Below, piece after piece: positions 42,794 through 52,019 of a stretch of 64,000 nt of DNA. This DNA is from Luteibacter sp. SG786 (GTDB taxonomy: Bacteria; Pseudomonadota; Gammaproteobacteria; Xanthomonadales; Rhodanobacteraceae), in the NCBI RefSeq assembly GCF_011759605.1, contig NZ_JAAOYX010000003.1, positions 298,107 to 362,106 on the forward strand, read 5' to 3'. How positions within the stretch are numbered: position 1 is the stretch's first letter; every line of letters starts with the position of its first letter. Under the pieces are notes generated by a model, which saw only the letters and a program-made list of their open reading frames with translations, had not been told where the DNA came from and ran no database searches. The translations under genes and the position numbers were made by a program.

Positions 42794-43360
42794 ATGACCG
42801 ACCCGAACGCCAAAACCCCGCCGACCCGCAGCGGCCGCCTGAAGCTGGTGCTGATCATGCTCGTGTTCCTTGCGCCGATCGTTGCCGCAGGCCTGCTCAC
42901 GCTGTCCGGCTGGCAGCCGGAGGGGAAGGGCAACGGCCAGCCGATCGTGCCGCAGCGCAGCCTCGCCGACGTCAGAGTCGATGTCGACGGCAAGCCATGG
43001 GCGTGGCGTGACAGCGAGCCCCGCCTCACCCTCGTGGCGCTGCCGGGCCCGGGGTGTGCCGAGCGCTGCACGCACACCCTCATGCTCATGCGCAACGCGC
43101 GCATCGTGCTCAATCGCAATGCCGACCGCCTGCGCCTGCTTTACATCGGTGCGCCGCCCGCGGCGGCCGATGCCCAAGCGGTGATGCGCGACTACAGGAC
43201 GGGGACCGATGCCGCCGACGCCTTCGCCGAGTTCCGCCCCACCGAGCCCGACACCGTCGCCGCGGTGCTCGTCGAATCCAATGCCACGGCGCTGGCCTGG
43301 TACCCGGCCGGCTTCGATCCGAACGGGCTTCGTAAAGACTTGCAGAAGGTGATCCGCTGA
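42794..43360 (+). CDS. Membrane-anchored cytochrome oxidase assembly protein (Sco/thioredoxin-like)
   Basis: One N-terminal membrane helix (LVLIMLVFLAPIVAAGLLTLSGW) is followed by a periplasmic domain with a LVALPGPGCAERCTHTLMLM segment. The Cys-x3-Cys there is similar to the copper-binding Cys pair of Sco proteins and to thioredoxin folds. Copper delivery to cytochrome oxidase is the likely role, inferred from motif and position. The start of COX15 directly overlaps its stop. Confidence 0.8.
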   Translation: MTDPNAKTPPTRSGRLKLVLIMLVFLAPIVAAGLLTLSGWQPEGKGNGQPIVPQRSLADVRVDVDGKPWAWRDSEPRLTLVALPGPGCAERCTHTLMLMRNARIVLNRNADRLRLLYIGAPPAAADAQAVMRDYRTGTDAADAFAEFRPTEPDTVAAVLVESNATALAWYPAGFDPNGLRKDLQKVIR

Positions 43361-44508
43361 TGTCGCCGCGTGCCGTGAAATTCCTTCGCACCCTGGCCCT
43401 GCTGGCGGCGCTGTTCGCCTTCTGCGTGGTGATGTTCGGCGCGTTCGTGCGCCTTTCCAACGCCGGCCTTTCGTGCCCCGACTGGCCCACGTGCTACGGC
43501 AAGGCCACCTGGCCCGGCCACGCGCAGGACATCGCCCGTGCCAACGAAGCGTTCCCGGATCGACCCTACGAAACGCACAAGGCGTGGCGCGAGCAGGTGC
43601 ATCGCTTCCTTGCCGGCAGCCTGGGCGTGATGGTGCTGGCCATCGCCGTCGTGGCGGCGTGGCGTCGCCGCTTCGCCGTGGCGGCGGTGCTGCTCGCCGC
43701 CGTGTTCGCCGCCGTCGGGGTGGTCATGTACATGCGCGGCGAACATGTCGTCTCGTCGTGTCTCTCGGCGCTGGCGATTGCCTTGCCCCTGTTGGCCGCG
43801 GCGAAGCTGGATCGTCCCGGCGCGTGGAAGGTCGGTGTCGCCGTTCTCGCGGTGATCATCTTCCAGGCCATGCTCGGCATGTGGACGGTGACGCTGCTGC
43901 TGAAACCCATCGTCGTCATGGGGCACCTCCTCGGCGGCCTCGCCACGTTCGCGCTGCTGGCGTGGGCGGCGTTGCGCTGGTGGCGCGTCGGCACGCCGGA
44001 CGACCGCTTCGCACGCCTGCGTGGGCCAGTGGCGCTGGGTATCGCGGTGCTCGTCTGCCAGATCGCACTCGGCGGCTGGACCAGTTCGAACTACGCGGCG
44101 CTCGCCTGCGGTACCGACTTCCCGAAGTGTCTCGGCCAGTGGTGGCCACAGACCGATTTCGGACAGGCTTTCGTGCTCTGGCGCGGCGTGGGCGTGAACT
44201 ATGAAGGCGGCGTGCTCGACATGGCCGCGCGCAGCGCGATCCAGATCGCCCACCGCATCGGCGCGCTGGTGACGTTCTGCTATCTCGCGTGGCTGTCGCA
44301 TCGCCTTGCCCGCGCGGGCCTGCGCAAGGTGGGCATCGCGGTGGCCGTGGTGCTCGTGGCGCAGGTGCTGCTGGGCATCGGCAATGTGCACCTGGGACTG
44401 CCGCTGCCCGTGGCGACGGCGCACAATGGCGTTGCCGCCCTGCTGCTGTTCACCTTGCTCGCGGCACTGGCGAGCACCCAGCGCCTGCCCGTGTCGGAGT
44501 CCCCGTGA
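43360..44508 (+). CDS. ctaA: Heme A synthase (COX15/CtaA)
   Basis: The 382-residue membrane protein has eight helices and the COX15 motifs [22 protein letters not shown] near the N terminus, [27 protein letters not shown] and [12 protein letters not shown]. The conserved His residues in these helices bind heme. The enzyme hydroxylates heme O to heme A. The stop is overlapped by the cyoE GTG (GTGA), so the two act in tandem in heme A formation. Confidence 0.92.
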   Translation: MSPRAVKFLRTLALLAALFAFCVVMFGAFVRLSNAGLSCPDWPTCYGKATWPGHAQDIARANEAFPDRPYETHKAWREQVHRFLAGSLGVMVLAIAVVAAWRRRFAVAAVLLAAVFAAVGVVMYMRGEHVVSSCLSALAIALPLLAAAKLDRPGAWKVGVAVLAVIIFQAMLGMWTVTLLLKPIVVMGHLLGGLATFALLAWAALRWWRVGTPDDRFARLRGPVALGIAVLVCQIALGGWTSSNYAALACGTDFPKCLGQWWPQTDFGQAFVLWRGVGVNYEGGVLDMAARSAIQIAHRIGALVTFCYLAWLSHRLARAGLRKVGIAVAVVLVAQVLLGIGNVHLGLPLPVATAHNGVAALLLFTLLAALASTQRLPVSESP

Positions 44509-45422
44509 GCGTCCTTGGCCAATACCTCGAACTGACCAAGCCGCGCGTCGTCGCGCTGCTGGTGTTCTGCGCCGTCATCGGCATGTTCCTTGCCGTGGAC
44601 GCGAACGGGCAGCGCGTGCTGCCGACGTGGCACGCCGTCGTCTTCGGCACGCTGGGTATCTGGTTGGCCTCGGCCTCGGCCGCCGCGTTCAATCACCTGA
44701 TCGACCAGCGCATCGACAAGCTGATGGCACGCACTTCGCACCGTCCGCTCGCCACCGGCCAGCTCACGCCCATGCAGGTGTTCGTGTTTGCCATGGTGCT
44801 CGGCATCGTCTCCATGTTCGTGCTGGTGTTCCTGGTGAACATGCTGACGGCGGTGCTCACCTTCTTCTCGCTGATCGGTTATGCCGTGATCTACACCGCA
44901 TACCTGAAGCGGGCGACGCCGCAGAACATCGTGATCGGCGGCATCGCCGGCGCGGCGCCGCCGATGCTCGGCTGGACGGCCGTCACCGGCTCGCTGCACC
45001 CCTACGCGTTGCAGTTGCTGCTGATCATCTTCGTGTGGACGCCGCCGCATTTCTGGGCGCTGGCGATCTTCCGCGTGGACGACTACTCGCGTGCCCAGGT
45101 GCCGATGCTGCCGGTAACCCACGGCGTCACCTACACGCGCTGGCACATCCTGTTCTATACGATCCTGCTGTTCGTGGTGACGCTGCTGCCGTTCTTCACC
45201 GGCATGAGCGGGCTCATTTACCTGTTCGGCGCGGTGGTGCTGGGCGCCGGTTTCCTCTGGTATGCGATCCGCCTGCTGAATCCGCCGGACGAACTGTTCG
45301 CGATGAAGACGTTCAACTACTCCATCGTGTACCTGATGGTGCTGTTCGCCTTCCTGCTGGCCGACCACTGGCTGGTCGATCCGGTGATCCAGACCGGTTT
45401 CCGTTTCGAGCCTGTGGCCTGA
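44505..45422 (+). CDS. cyoE: Protoheme IX farnesyltransferase (heme O synthase)
   Basis: The enzyme adds a farnesyl group to heme B. The UbiA-type motifs are present: [44 protein letters not shown] (the N/D-rich substrate site), [28 protein letters not shown] and [17 protein letters not shown]. Nine membrane helices are seen. A GTG start at 44505 overlaps the COX15 stop. It is the end of the oxidase-assembly operon. Confidence 0.93.
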   Translation: MSVLGQYLELTKPRVVALLVFCAVIGMFLAVDANGQRVLPTWHAVVFGTLGIWLASASAAAFNHLIDQRIDKLMARTSHRPLATGQLTPMQVFVFAMVLGIVSMFVLVFLVNMLTAVLTFFSLIGYAVIYTAYLKRATPQNIVIGGIAGAAPPMLGWTAVTGSLHPYALQLLLIIFVWTPPHFWALAIFRVDDYSRAQVPMLPVTHGVTYTRWHILFYTILLFVVTLLPFFTGMSGLIYLFGAVVLGAGFLWYAIRLLNPPDELFAMKTFNYSIVYLMVLFAFLLADHWLVDPVIQTGFRFEPVA

Positions 45423-45526
45423 AAAGTGCCGAATACGCCGGGGAACCCCTACAACGAAGGTGGGATAGAGCAGGGGCGGTAGGGCGTGTAAGTTGGCCCA
45501 TGGAACGAAACTGACAAGGACCTGTC

Positions 45527-48445
45527 ATGGACGACCGCAGCGACGTGTTTCTGCCTGTTGTTTCCCGGTTTGCCTCCCCGCTGCCCAAGCCCCGCATCCC
45601 CGACGCCGACGATGGCGGCCTTGGCTACGACGACATCCTGCGCATTCCGGACAGAAACCTCTCCGTGGATGTCGGCCCCTGGGACGGGTTTGAAAACGGC
45701 GACACCGTCCGTGTGCTGGTCGGCCCCGACCAGCGCATCTTCGGCACCGCGCCCGCGTCGGCCGACGACAAGTATGGGACCGTCACGGTCGTCGTGCCTG
45801 CCCGCAATTTCTCGTTTCTGGCCGACGGCACCTACGAGGTGGTGGCCCAGGTCGTCAATCAGCTCGGCATACCGGTGTCCTCGCCCCCTGAAGCGGTCCG
45901 CCTGAAGCTGAGCGTGCCCGGCGGTCTGGATCCGGTGGCCGACACCACCCATCGCAACGAGAACCTCGCGGCGCCCACGGTCGAGCCCATGCTCATCGAC
46001 AACGACACCGTCACCGCGATCGTCACCGTGCCGGCCTGGGACAACATCGACGAAGGTGACCGGCTGATCCTCCGCTGGGGCCTGGCCGGCAATGAGATGA
46101 CCTACGATGTGATCGATCCGAAGGCGCCCGTGCCCCCCTTTACCGTCGACCGCGCGATGATCGACAAGGGCGGCTCCGGCCGCAAGGTGGAGGTCACTTA
46201 CCAGATCTTTGACGTGGTCGGTAACTGGTCGCTGTTCGCACCGCCCACCAACGTGGACGTGGAAGCGCCCGATGCCCTGCCGCCTCCCTGGGTCGACCCG
46301 ACCGTCGGCGATGCGGGCGAAGTCATCGACGTCCGCGCCCTGGCTGGCGGCGATGCCACCGCCGAGGTCCACAGCCTCCTCCAGGTCGGCGATGTGGTCA
46401 CCGTGAAGTTCCTCGGCACGACCGCCGAGGGCTCGGCCACCGAGTACAGCCCCCCTCCGCAGACCGTGACCGTCGCAGGGCGCCCCTTACTCTTTGTCCT
46501 GCCCAACCGCTTGTTTCCACCCCTGATCCAAGGCGCGTGCGCCGTCGGCTATACCGTCGTGCGCGGCGGAGCCTCCCTTCCTCCTTCGTCCCTGCGTCGT
46601 CTCTCCGTCACCGGCGAGGCGGCCCAATTGGCGCCGCCCTCGGTGGACGAGGCGGTCGGCGATACCATCGACCCGGCCCACGTCACCAACGGCGCCCACG
46701 CCAGCGTGCCGGCCAACCCGCTGATCGCTCCCGACACCCGTGTCACCCTCGAGATGTACGGCACCACCACCGGCGACGTCCCCGTCGGCCATCAGGACTA
46801 CCGCGACATCGGCGACAACACGCCCTTCCCCTTGAGCTTCCTCATCCCGGCCGGGAAGATCGCCTTGCTCGCCGGCAGTACGGCCACCTTCGCCTATACC
46901 GTGGATACCTTCGTCATGGACGGCGGCCGACGGCTGCGCCGACGCCGGGAGGGCAACGGCGCCCTTCCGTCGCCCGAACGCACCTACCGCATCCTGGGCT
47001 CCTCGGCCAATCTGCCGCCGCCCAGCGTGCCCGAGGCCGAGAACGGCCAACTCGATCCGGCCAAGGTCGATCCCCTGATCGGCGTGCGCGTCGATGTCGA
47101 CGGCGTCGTCGCCAACGATCGTGTCACCGTGAGCTGGATCGGCACGAAAGACACCACACCCTATACCGAAACCCTCACCGCCCACGGCAGCCGCATCAGC
47201 TTCTTCGTCCCCAAGACACCTTTCGTCGACGGCAACGTCGACGCCGACGTCGAGGTCGAATACACCGTCGAGGGCAAGGGCCGCTCCGATCCGCTGTCCT
47301 TGCACGTCGGCGCCGAACAGGCCGTGCCGGCCATCACCGGCGTGCGCGATTCCAGCGGCAACGCGGTGGCCGACGGCGGGTCCACCACGGATACCACTCT
47401 CACCCTGAGCGGCACCGCCCAACCTAACCAGCAAGTACAAATCCTCGACGGCTCGACATCGAAAGGCACCGCCACAGTGAATGGAAGCGGCGCGTGGTCC
47501 CTGACCGTCTCGGGACTTGCCGTGGCCAGACATTCATTCACCGCCAAGGCGAACTATGGCGCCAACCCTGTATCGGCGCCCTGGGTCGTCGACGTGACGC
47601 AAGTGCTCGCGCCGAGCATCACCGGCGTGCGCGATTCCAGCGGCAACGCGGTGGCCAACGGAGGTTCCACCGAGGATACAACTCTCACCCTGAGCGGCAC
47701 CGCCCAACCCAACCAGCAGGTGGAAATCCTCGACGGCGCGACGTCGAAGGGCAACGCCCCGGTGAATGGGAGTGGCGCGTGGTCCAAAGCCCTCTCGGGC
47801 CTTGCCGTGGCCAGACATTCATTCACCGCAAAGGCGAACTACGGTGCCAATCCTGTATCGACGCCTTGGGTCGTCACCGTGACTCAATCGTTCACCGTGG
47901 ACCCTTCTGAGATGACGCTAAATGGACTTAGAGTGATCATTGACGGATGGCCAACGACCGGCGTTGATCTGCCAGGGAACACGAAAACGCGCCTACCTTC
48001 CGGCGGCAAACCTCCCTATAACTACAAATCGTCCCAACCTTCGATCGCCTCCGTCACGCAGACCGGAAAGGTGACGGGACTGAGTAACGGAACCGCCACG
48101 ATCAGCATCACGGATGCCGACCAACGTACGGTTTCATATCCCGTGAAGGTTTCCCGGGTGTATCGGTTGCTGATGAATGAAGGTCCGCTCGCGCATGTCT
48201 CGCAAGCACTTACGTGGATGGCTCAACAAAGTGGAAGTCCAGTGTTGCCTGAGATTTCGGATTCTATGTTTGCGCTGTATGACCTGTCGCGGGCGACGAA
48301 GCATTATTGGCTGTGTACACAAGAGGGTTGCACGGACGGTCCCCAGGATCTCTATGCATTCTTCGACCACGAGCAAGTCAAGGTCCGTTGCGCCCTTGGA
48401 TACAGCCAATATCCAACAGGGGCTTGGTGCGTAAAGCCTACGTGA
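45527..48445 (+). CDS. Large Ig-like repeat protein with C-terminal adhesin-like module (972 aa)
   Basis: The protein has no signal peptide. Its first 600 residues consist of four or five diverged beta-sandwich units, each about 110-120 residues and starting with motifs like LPPPxVxxAxxGxxxDPAxV. Two nearly identical 95-residue Ig units follow (residues 603-792, coded at 47,332-47,901). A BIG_2-type domain (residues 793-890, SIASVTQTGKVTGLSNGTATISI) and a Cys-rich 80-residue tail follow (HYWLCTQEGCTDG, VRCALGYSQYPTGAWC), recalling the lectin-like tips of invasins. The last 550 bases have lower GC than the rest. A surface adhesin is likely; a toxin-like polymorphic tip is possible. Confidence 0.8.
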   Translation: MDDRSDVFLPVVSRFASPLPKPRIPDADDGGLGYDDILRIPDRNLSVDVGPWDGFENGDTVRVLVGPDQRIFGTAPASADDKYGTVTVVVPARNFSFLADGTYEVVAQVVNQLGIPVSSPPEAVRLKLSVPGGLDPVADTTHRNENLAAPTVEPMLIDNDTVTAIVTVPAWDNIDEGDRLILRWGLAGNEMTYDVIDPKAPVPPFTVDRAMIDKGGSGRKVEVTYQIFDVVGNWSLFAPPTNVDVEAPDALPPPWVDPTVGDAGEVIDVRALAGGDATAEVHSLLQVGDVVTVKFLGTTAEGSATEYSPPPQTVTVAGRPLLFVLPNRLFPPLIQGACAVGYTVVRGGASLPPSSLRRLSVTGEAAQLAPPSVDEAVGDTIDPAHVTNGAHASVPANPLIAPDTRVTLEMYGTTTGDVPVGHQDYRDIGDNTPFPLSFLIPAGKIALLAGSTATFAYTVDTFVMDGGRRLRRRREGNGALPSPERTYRILGSSANLPPPSVPEAENGQLDPAKVDPLIGVRVDVDGVVANDRVTVSWIGTKDTTPYTETLTAHGSRISFFVPKTPFVDGNVDADVEVEYTVEGKGRSDPLSLHVGAEQAVPAITGVRDSSGNAVADGGSTTDTTLTLSGTAQPNQQVQILDGSTSKGTATVNGSGAWSLTVSGLAVARHSFTAKANYGANPVSAPWVVDVTQVLAPSITGVRDSSGNAVANGGSTEDTTLTLSGTAQPNQQVEILDGATSKGNAPVNGSGAWSKALSGLAVARHSFTAKANYGANPVSTPWVVTVTQSFTVDPSEMTLNGLRVIIDGWPTTGVDLPGNTKTRLPSGGKPPYNYKSSQPSIASVTQTGKVTGLSNGTATISITDADQRTVSYPVKVSRVYRLLMNEGPLAHVSQALTWMAQQSGSPVLPEISDSMFALYDLSRATKHYWLCTQEGCTDGPQDLYAFFDHEQVKVRCALGYSQYPTGAWCVKPT
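47332..47901 (+). repeat. 285-bp tandem duplication within the Ig protein gene
   Basis: Two adjacent units begin with CATCACCGGCGTGCGCGATT at 47332 and at 47617, 285 bases (95 codons) apart. Long stretches are identical, for example around GGCACCGCCCAACC and GCCAGACATTCATTCACCGC. Such recent duplication implies domain-number variation by recombination. Confidence 0.9.
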
Positions 48446-48478
48446 AATAGCAAATGGACTGAACCGCTAGCATCGTTC

Positions 48479-48612
48479 GGCTGGCCCTGGGACGGCTATG
48501 AGGACGGCGACACCGTGCATATCCTGGTCGGCCCAACCAGAACATCGTCGGCGTCGCTCAGGCCTCGGCCGCGGACAAGTACAACACCGTGAGCGTCGTC
48601 GTGCCCGCGCGC
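48479..48612 (+). pseudogene. Remnant of a paralogous Ig-like protein gene
   Basis: The translation WPWDGYEDGDTVHILVGP matches PWDGFENGDTVRVLVGP at the start of the Ig protein. After a one-base deletion near 48,530, the match continues in another frame as QNIVGVAQASAADKYNTVSVVVPAR against QRIFGTAPASADDKYGTVTVVVPAR. Only about 45 residues' worth remains, with no start or stop. It is a decayed copy of the N-terminal region of a relative, left after recombination. The hydrolase gene begins right after it on the other strand. Confidence 0.8.
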
Positions 48613-48632
48613 CAAACGCGCATGGCGCGCTC

Positions 48633-49469
48633 CTACAGGGCGTGGGCGGCCCATGTAGCGACGGCTTCGGGGTGCTCCAGGTGCAGATGGTGGCCGCCGT
48701 CCATGTGCGTCACGCGGATGTCTGCCACACAGTCGATGCGCACCTGCAGCGCGTCGGGCTCCAGGTAGGGTGCGTGTGGCCGCGCGAGTAGTAAGGAGGT
48801 GGGCGCGGCCAGGCCGAGCAGCAACGCCATCACCTGCGTTTCGGCAAGCCGAATGGCCGTTGGTCGCGAAAGCCGTGGGTCGCTTCGCCAGCTGTAGCCG
48901 CCATCCACCGCGCGCAAGCCTCGCTCCACGATGGGCCGTGCCAGGGCGGCATCCAGGCCGCCCACGAGCGCTCGCGCCGCCGCCGCGTCGTCGATGCTCG
49001 GGAAGACGCGCAGTGGCCGGTGGCCTCCGGCCTTGGACGCCATGGCTTCGCGGAAGCGGTCCAGCGTGCGCGAGCCGTCGTCGCCGAGCGGCCCGAGGCC
49101 TTCGATAAGGGCGAGGCGGCGTACCCGTTCCGGTGCCGCGATCGCCACCATCGTGGCGACGCCGGCGCCCAGCGAATGCCCGAGCAGATGGAAGCGAGGC
49201 AGTGCGAGGGCATCGGCCGCAGCCAGGACGGCACGTGCGTAATCCACATGCTGGTAGACCGTGCTTTCCGGCAGGTGTTGCGAATGCCCGTGCCCGGGCA
49301 GGTCGAGCGCGATCACGTGGAACCGGCTGGCGAGCAGCGGGGCGAGCGAGGCGAAGCTCGCCGCGTTGTCGAGCCAGCCATGCAGCACCAGCAAGGGCGA
49401 TGCGTCGGGCTCGCCCCAGGCGAGGCCCGCCAGCTCCAGGCCGGGAATGGAAACGTTCAATTCACGCAT
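48633..49469 (-). CDS. Alpha/beta hydrolase
   Basis: The 278-residue protein has LLVLHGWLDNAASFASLAPLLASRFHVIALDLPGHGHS, the nucleophile elbow HLLGHSLGAGVATM (Ser) and a likely catalytic His in THMDGGHHLHLEHPE. This is the MhpC/serine-hydrolase-like family of esterases with unknown substrate. ATG 49469 overlaps the hemH end by 8 bases, so the two are co-transcribed. The frame extends further upstream only inside hemH. Confidence 0.88.
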   Translation of the reverse strand: MRELNVSIPGLELAGLAWGEPDASPLLVLHGWLDNAASFASLAPLLASRFHVIALDLPGHGHSQHLPESTVYQHVDYARAVLAAADALALPRFHLLGHSLGAGVATMVAIAAPERVRRLALIEGLGPLGDDGSRTLDRFREAMASKAGGHRPLRVFPSIDDAAAARALVGGLDAALARPIVERGLRAVDGGYSWRSDPRLSRPTAIRLAETQVMALLLGLAAPTSLLLARPHAPYLEPDALQVRIDCVADIRVTHMDGGHHLHLEHPEAVATWAAHAL

Positions 49470-50529
49470 CGTCACGCGCCTTGCGGGGCGGGAATTCGGT
49501 CCAGCCCTGGCCGTGTCGGAGCACGAGCCCGGCCAGCGCGCTCGCATGCGCCGCCGTGGCGTTGAGGCAAGGAATGTAACGCAGGGTCTCGCCACCCGCC
49601 TCGCGGAAGAACTCCGCGTTCTGCATGGCGATTTCCTCGAGCGTTTCCAGGCAGTCCACCGCGAATCCGGGGCTGATGGCATCGATGCGCTTGACGCCCT
49701 TGGCACCCAGCGCCTTCACCGTCTCGTCGGTATAGGGCTGCAACCAGCGTTCGCGGCCCACACGGGATTGGAAACTGAGTGGCGCCTCGGCCTCCGAGAG
49801 CCCCAGGGCCTCGCGAAGCAGCCGGGCGGTGGCTTGCGACTGCTCGAAGTACGGATCGCCTTCGCGGACATAGCGTTCGGGAATGCCGTGGAAACTCATG
49901 AGCAACTTCTCGCCACGGCCATGGGTGGCCCAATGTGCGCGCACGCTGTCCGCCAGCGCGGCGATGTAGGCCGGCTCGTCGTGGTAGTCGTTCACCTGGC
50001 GCAGTTCCGGTGGCCAGCGCAGGCCCTTGATCGTATCGGCCACGGCGTCGAACACGCTGCCGGTGGAGGTGGCCGAATACTGCGGATACAGCGGCAGCAC
50101 CAGGAGGCGCCGCACGCCTTCGCGCTGCATGGCCGCGATGGTGCCGGCGACGTCGGGACGCCCGTAGCGCATGGCCAGCGCCACGCGCACGGAACCGCCC
50201 ACCCTGGCGGAAAGCTCGGCTTGCAGCCCCTTGGCCAGCGCTTCGCTGAACACGCGCAGCGGCGAACCCTCGGGGGTCCAGATGCGCGCATACGCGTGCG
50301 CCGAGCGCTTCGGCCGCACCCGCAGGATCACGCCGTACAGGATGGCCTTCCAGAGCAGCGGGGGGTAGTCGATGACGCGCCGGTCGCCGAGGAACTGGGC
50401 GAGATAGGGCCTGACGGCGGCCGCGGTGGGCGCGTCAGGTGTACCGAGGTTAACCAGCAGGACCCCTGCCTTCGGGCTGGTGTCGTGGGATTGACCGGCA
50501 GGGCCGGTATAGTCTGGATGACCTGGCAT
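49462..50529 (-). CDS. hemH: Ferrochelatase
   Basis: HemH inserts Fe(II) into protoporphyrin IX. The motifs are GVLLVNLGTPDAPT, PLYPQYSATSTGS, LLMSFHGIPERYV (the metal-site His), SFQSRVGRERWLQPYTDE and ISPGFAVDCLETLEEI. Length 355 is normal for Gram-negative enzymes without the iron-sulfur tail. ATG 50529 (MPGHPDYTG) was chosen. It is divergent from the SYLF gene at 50640. Confidence 0.93.
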   Translation of the reverse strand: MPGHPDYTGPAGQSHDTSPKAGVLLVNLGTPDAPTAAAVRPYLAQFLGDRRVIDYPPLLWKAILYGVILRVRPKRSAHAYARIWTPEGSPLRVFSEALAKGLQAELSARVGGSVRVALAMRYGRPDVAGTIAAMQREGVRRLLVLPLYPQYSATSTGSVFDAVADTIKGLRWPPELRQVNDYHDEPAYIAALADSVRAHWATHGRGEKLLMSFHGIPERYVREGDPYFEQSQATARLLREALGLSEAEAPLSFQSRVGRERWLQPYTDETVKALGAKGVKRIDAISPGFAVDCLETLEEIAMQNAEFFREAGGETLRYIPCLNATAAHASALAGLVLRHGQGWTEFPPRKARDDA

Positions 50530-50639
50530 TGGCGTTCGGCGCTCGCGGGGATCGTTGCAGTCTGCCATACGGCGGCGTAGCGGGGCTCGCAAAGACACGG
50601 CCGCAGCCGATGCCCACTCGCGCCAGAAAGGAGCCACCG

Positions 50640-51326
50640 ATGTCCCCACGTCTCGTCACCCTGTTTGCCCTGGGATTGCTCACCCTGCTGCCTTCGATGG
50701 CGGCGCAGGCGGCGGATCCGCCGCGGAAGCAGGCCACCGAGGCCGTGCGCGTGCTCAGGGACATGATCGACGATGCGCCGGACAAGTCCCTTCCCACGGA
50801 CATGCTCCGGAACGCCCACGCCATCGCGGTCATTCCCAAGATGGTGAAGGGGGGCTTCGTGTTCTCCGGAACCAAGGGCGAGGGCCTGATCTCCATCAAG
50901 CACGACGGCGTGTGGTCGAATCCCAATTTCATCTCCCTCGCCGGCGCCGGCTTCGGCTTCCAGGCGGGCATCCAGTCCGCCGACGTGATCCTGGTCTTCA
51001 TGACCGACCGCGGCGTCAACGAGATCATCGACGGCAAATGGACCATGGGCGCCAACGCCGGCGCGGCCGCGGGGCCGGTCGGCCGCTCGGCCACCGCCGC
51101 CACCGACGGGCGGATGAATGCCGAGATCTACACCTACGCCCGCGCCAAGGGCCTGTACGCCGGCATCGCCCTCGACGGCGCCCATTTCAGTATCGACGAC
51201 GACTCGAACGAGCAGATCTACGGCCCTGGCATCACCCCGCGGCGCATTTTCGAAGGTGGCGTGACGAACGTTCCAAGCGAAGTGGTGAATTTCAGGGATA
51301 AACTGGAGGAGTACACTAACCGCTGA
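50640..51326 (+). CDS. SYLF-domain (Ysc84/DUF500) putative lipid-binding protein
   Basis: A signal peptide (LVTLFALGLLTLLPSMAAQA) precedes the SYLF domain: AHAIAVIPKMVKGGFVFSGTKGEGLISIK, WSNPNFISLAGAGFGFQAGIQSADVILVFMT, and the GANAGAAAGPVGRSATAATD loop. Bacterial members are periplasmic proteins proposed to bind phosphoinositide-like lipids. The start ATG 50640 has a GGAG-like site. It precedes tatA by 42 bases. Confidence 0.88.
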   Translation: MSPRLVTLFALGLLTLLPSMAAQAADPPRKQATEAVRVLRDMIDDAPDKSLPTDMLRNAHAIAVIPKMVKGGFVFSGTKGEGLISIKHDGVWSNPNFISLAGAGFGFQAGIQSADVILVFMTDRGVNEIIDGKWTMGANAGAAAGPVGRSATAATDGRMNAEIYTYARAKGLYAGIALDGAHFSIDDDSNEQIYGPGITPRRIFEGGVTNVPSEVVNFRDKLEEYTNR

Positions 51327-51368
51327 CCCCCGTCCCACTGGCCGCCCGAGGCGGCCCGAGAGGTTTCC

Positions 51369-51614
51369 ATGAGCATTACCCATATCGTCCTCCTGCTGCT
51401 CGTCGTCGTACTGATCTTCGGTACGAAGAAGCTGCGTAACATCGGCTCGGACCTGGGCGGTGCCATGCGGGACTTCAAGAAGGGCCTGGACGGCGACGAA
51501 GAAGCCCGCCAGCAGCGCGAGCGCGAGGAAAAGCTGCGGGCCGACCCGCCGGCGTCCACCCAGGTCCCGCCGGTCCATAGCGAGACGAGCGAGCCGCGCG
51601 ACCGCGCGCCCTGA
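51369..51614 (+). CDS. tatA: Twin-arginine translocase subunit TatA
   Basis: An 81-residue protein with an N-terminal membrane helix ([20 protein letters not shown]), the FGxxKLR hinge, an amphipathic helix ([20 protein letters not shown]) and a charged tail. TatA oligomers form the pore for folded proteins with twin-arginine signals. It starts the tatABC operon. Confidence 0.93.
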   Translation: MSITHIVLLLLVVVLIFGTKKLRNIGSDLGGAMRDFKKGLDGDEEARQQREREEKLRADPPASTQVPPVHSETSEPRDRAP

Positions 51615-51626
51615 TCCGGCGGCGCC

Positions 51627-52019
51627 ATGATCGACATCAGCCTCACCAAACTGCTGCTGCTCGCGGTGGTGGCGCTCATCGTCCTCGGACCGGAGCGCCT
51701 GCCGCATGCCGCCCGCACGGCGGGCGCCCTGCTGCGGCGGATGCGTAACGGCTGGGACAGCGTGCGGGCAGAGGTCGAACGGGAAATCCAGGCCGAGGAA
51801 ATCAAGCGCACCCTGCGCGAGACCGCGGAAAATGCCCGTGCCACCCACGACAGCGTGCGTGAGGACATCCGCGCCGCCGGCGCCGGCATTCGCGAAACCG
51901 GGGAGCAGGTGCGTGACGCCTTCACCGACACGCAGGCCCCTGCGCGCACGGAGCCCCACCAGCCGGACCCCGCCCTCGACATGCTTCCGCTGAAGAACGA
52001 CTCGCATGACCGCACGTGA
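51627..52019 (+). CDS. tatB: Twin-arginine translocase subunit TatB
   Basis: The membrane helix ends in LIVLGPERLPHAARTAG, the TatB hinge with conserved Glu and Pro, followed by a long charged helix (WDSVRAEVEREIQAEEIKRTLRETAEN) and a Pro-rich tail. It forms the signal-receptor complex with TatC. It overlaps tatC by 14 bases. Confidence 0.93.
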   Translation: MIDISLTKLLLLAVVALIVLGPERLPHAARTAGALLRRMRNGWDSVRAEVEREIQAEEIKRTLRETAENARATHDSVREDIRAAGAGIRETGEQVRDAFTDTQAPARTEPHQPDPALDMLPLKNDSHDRT

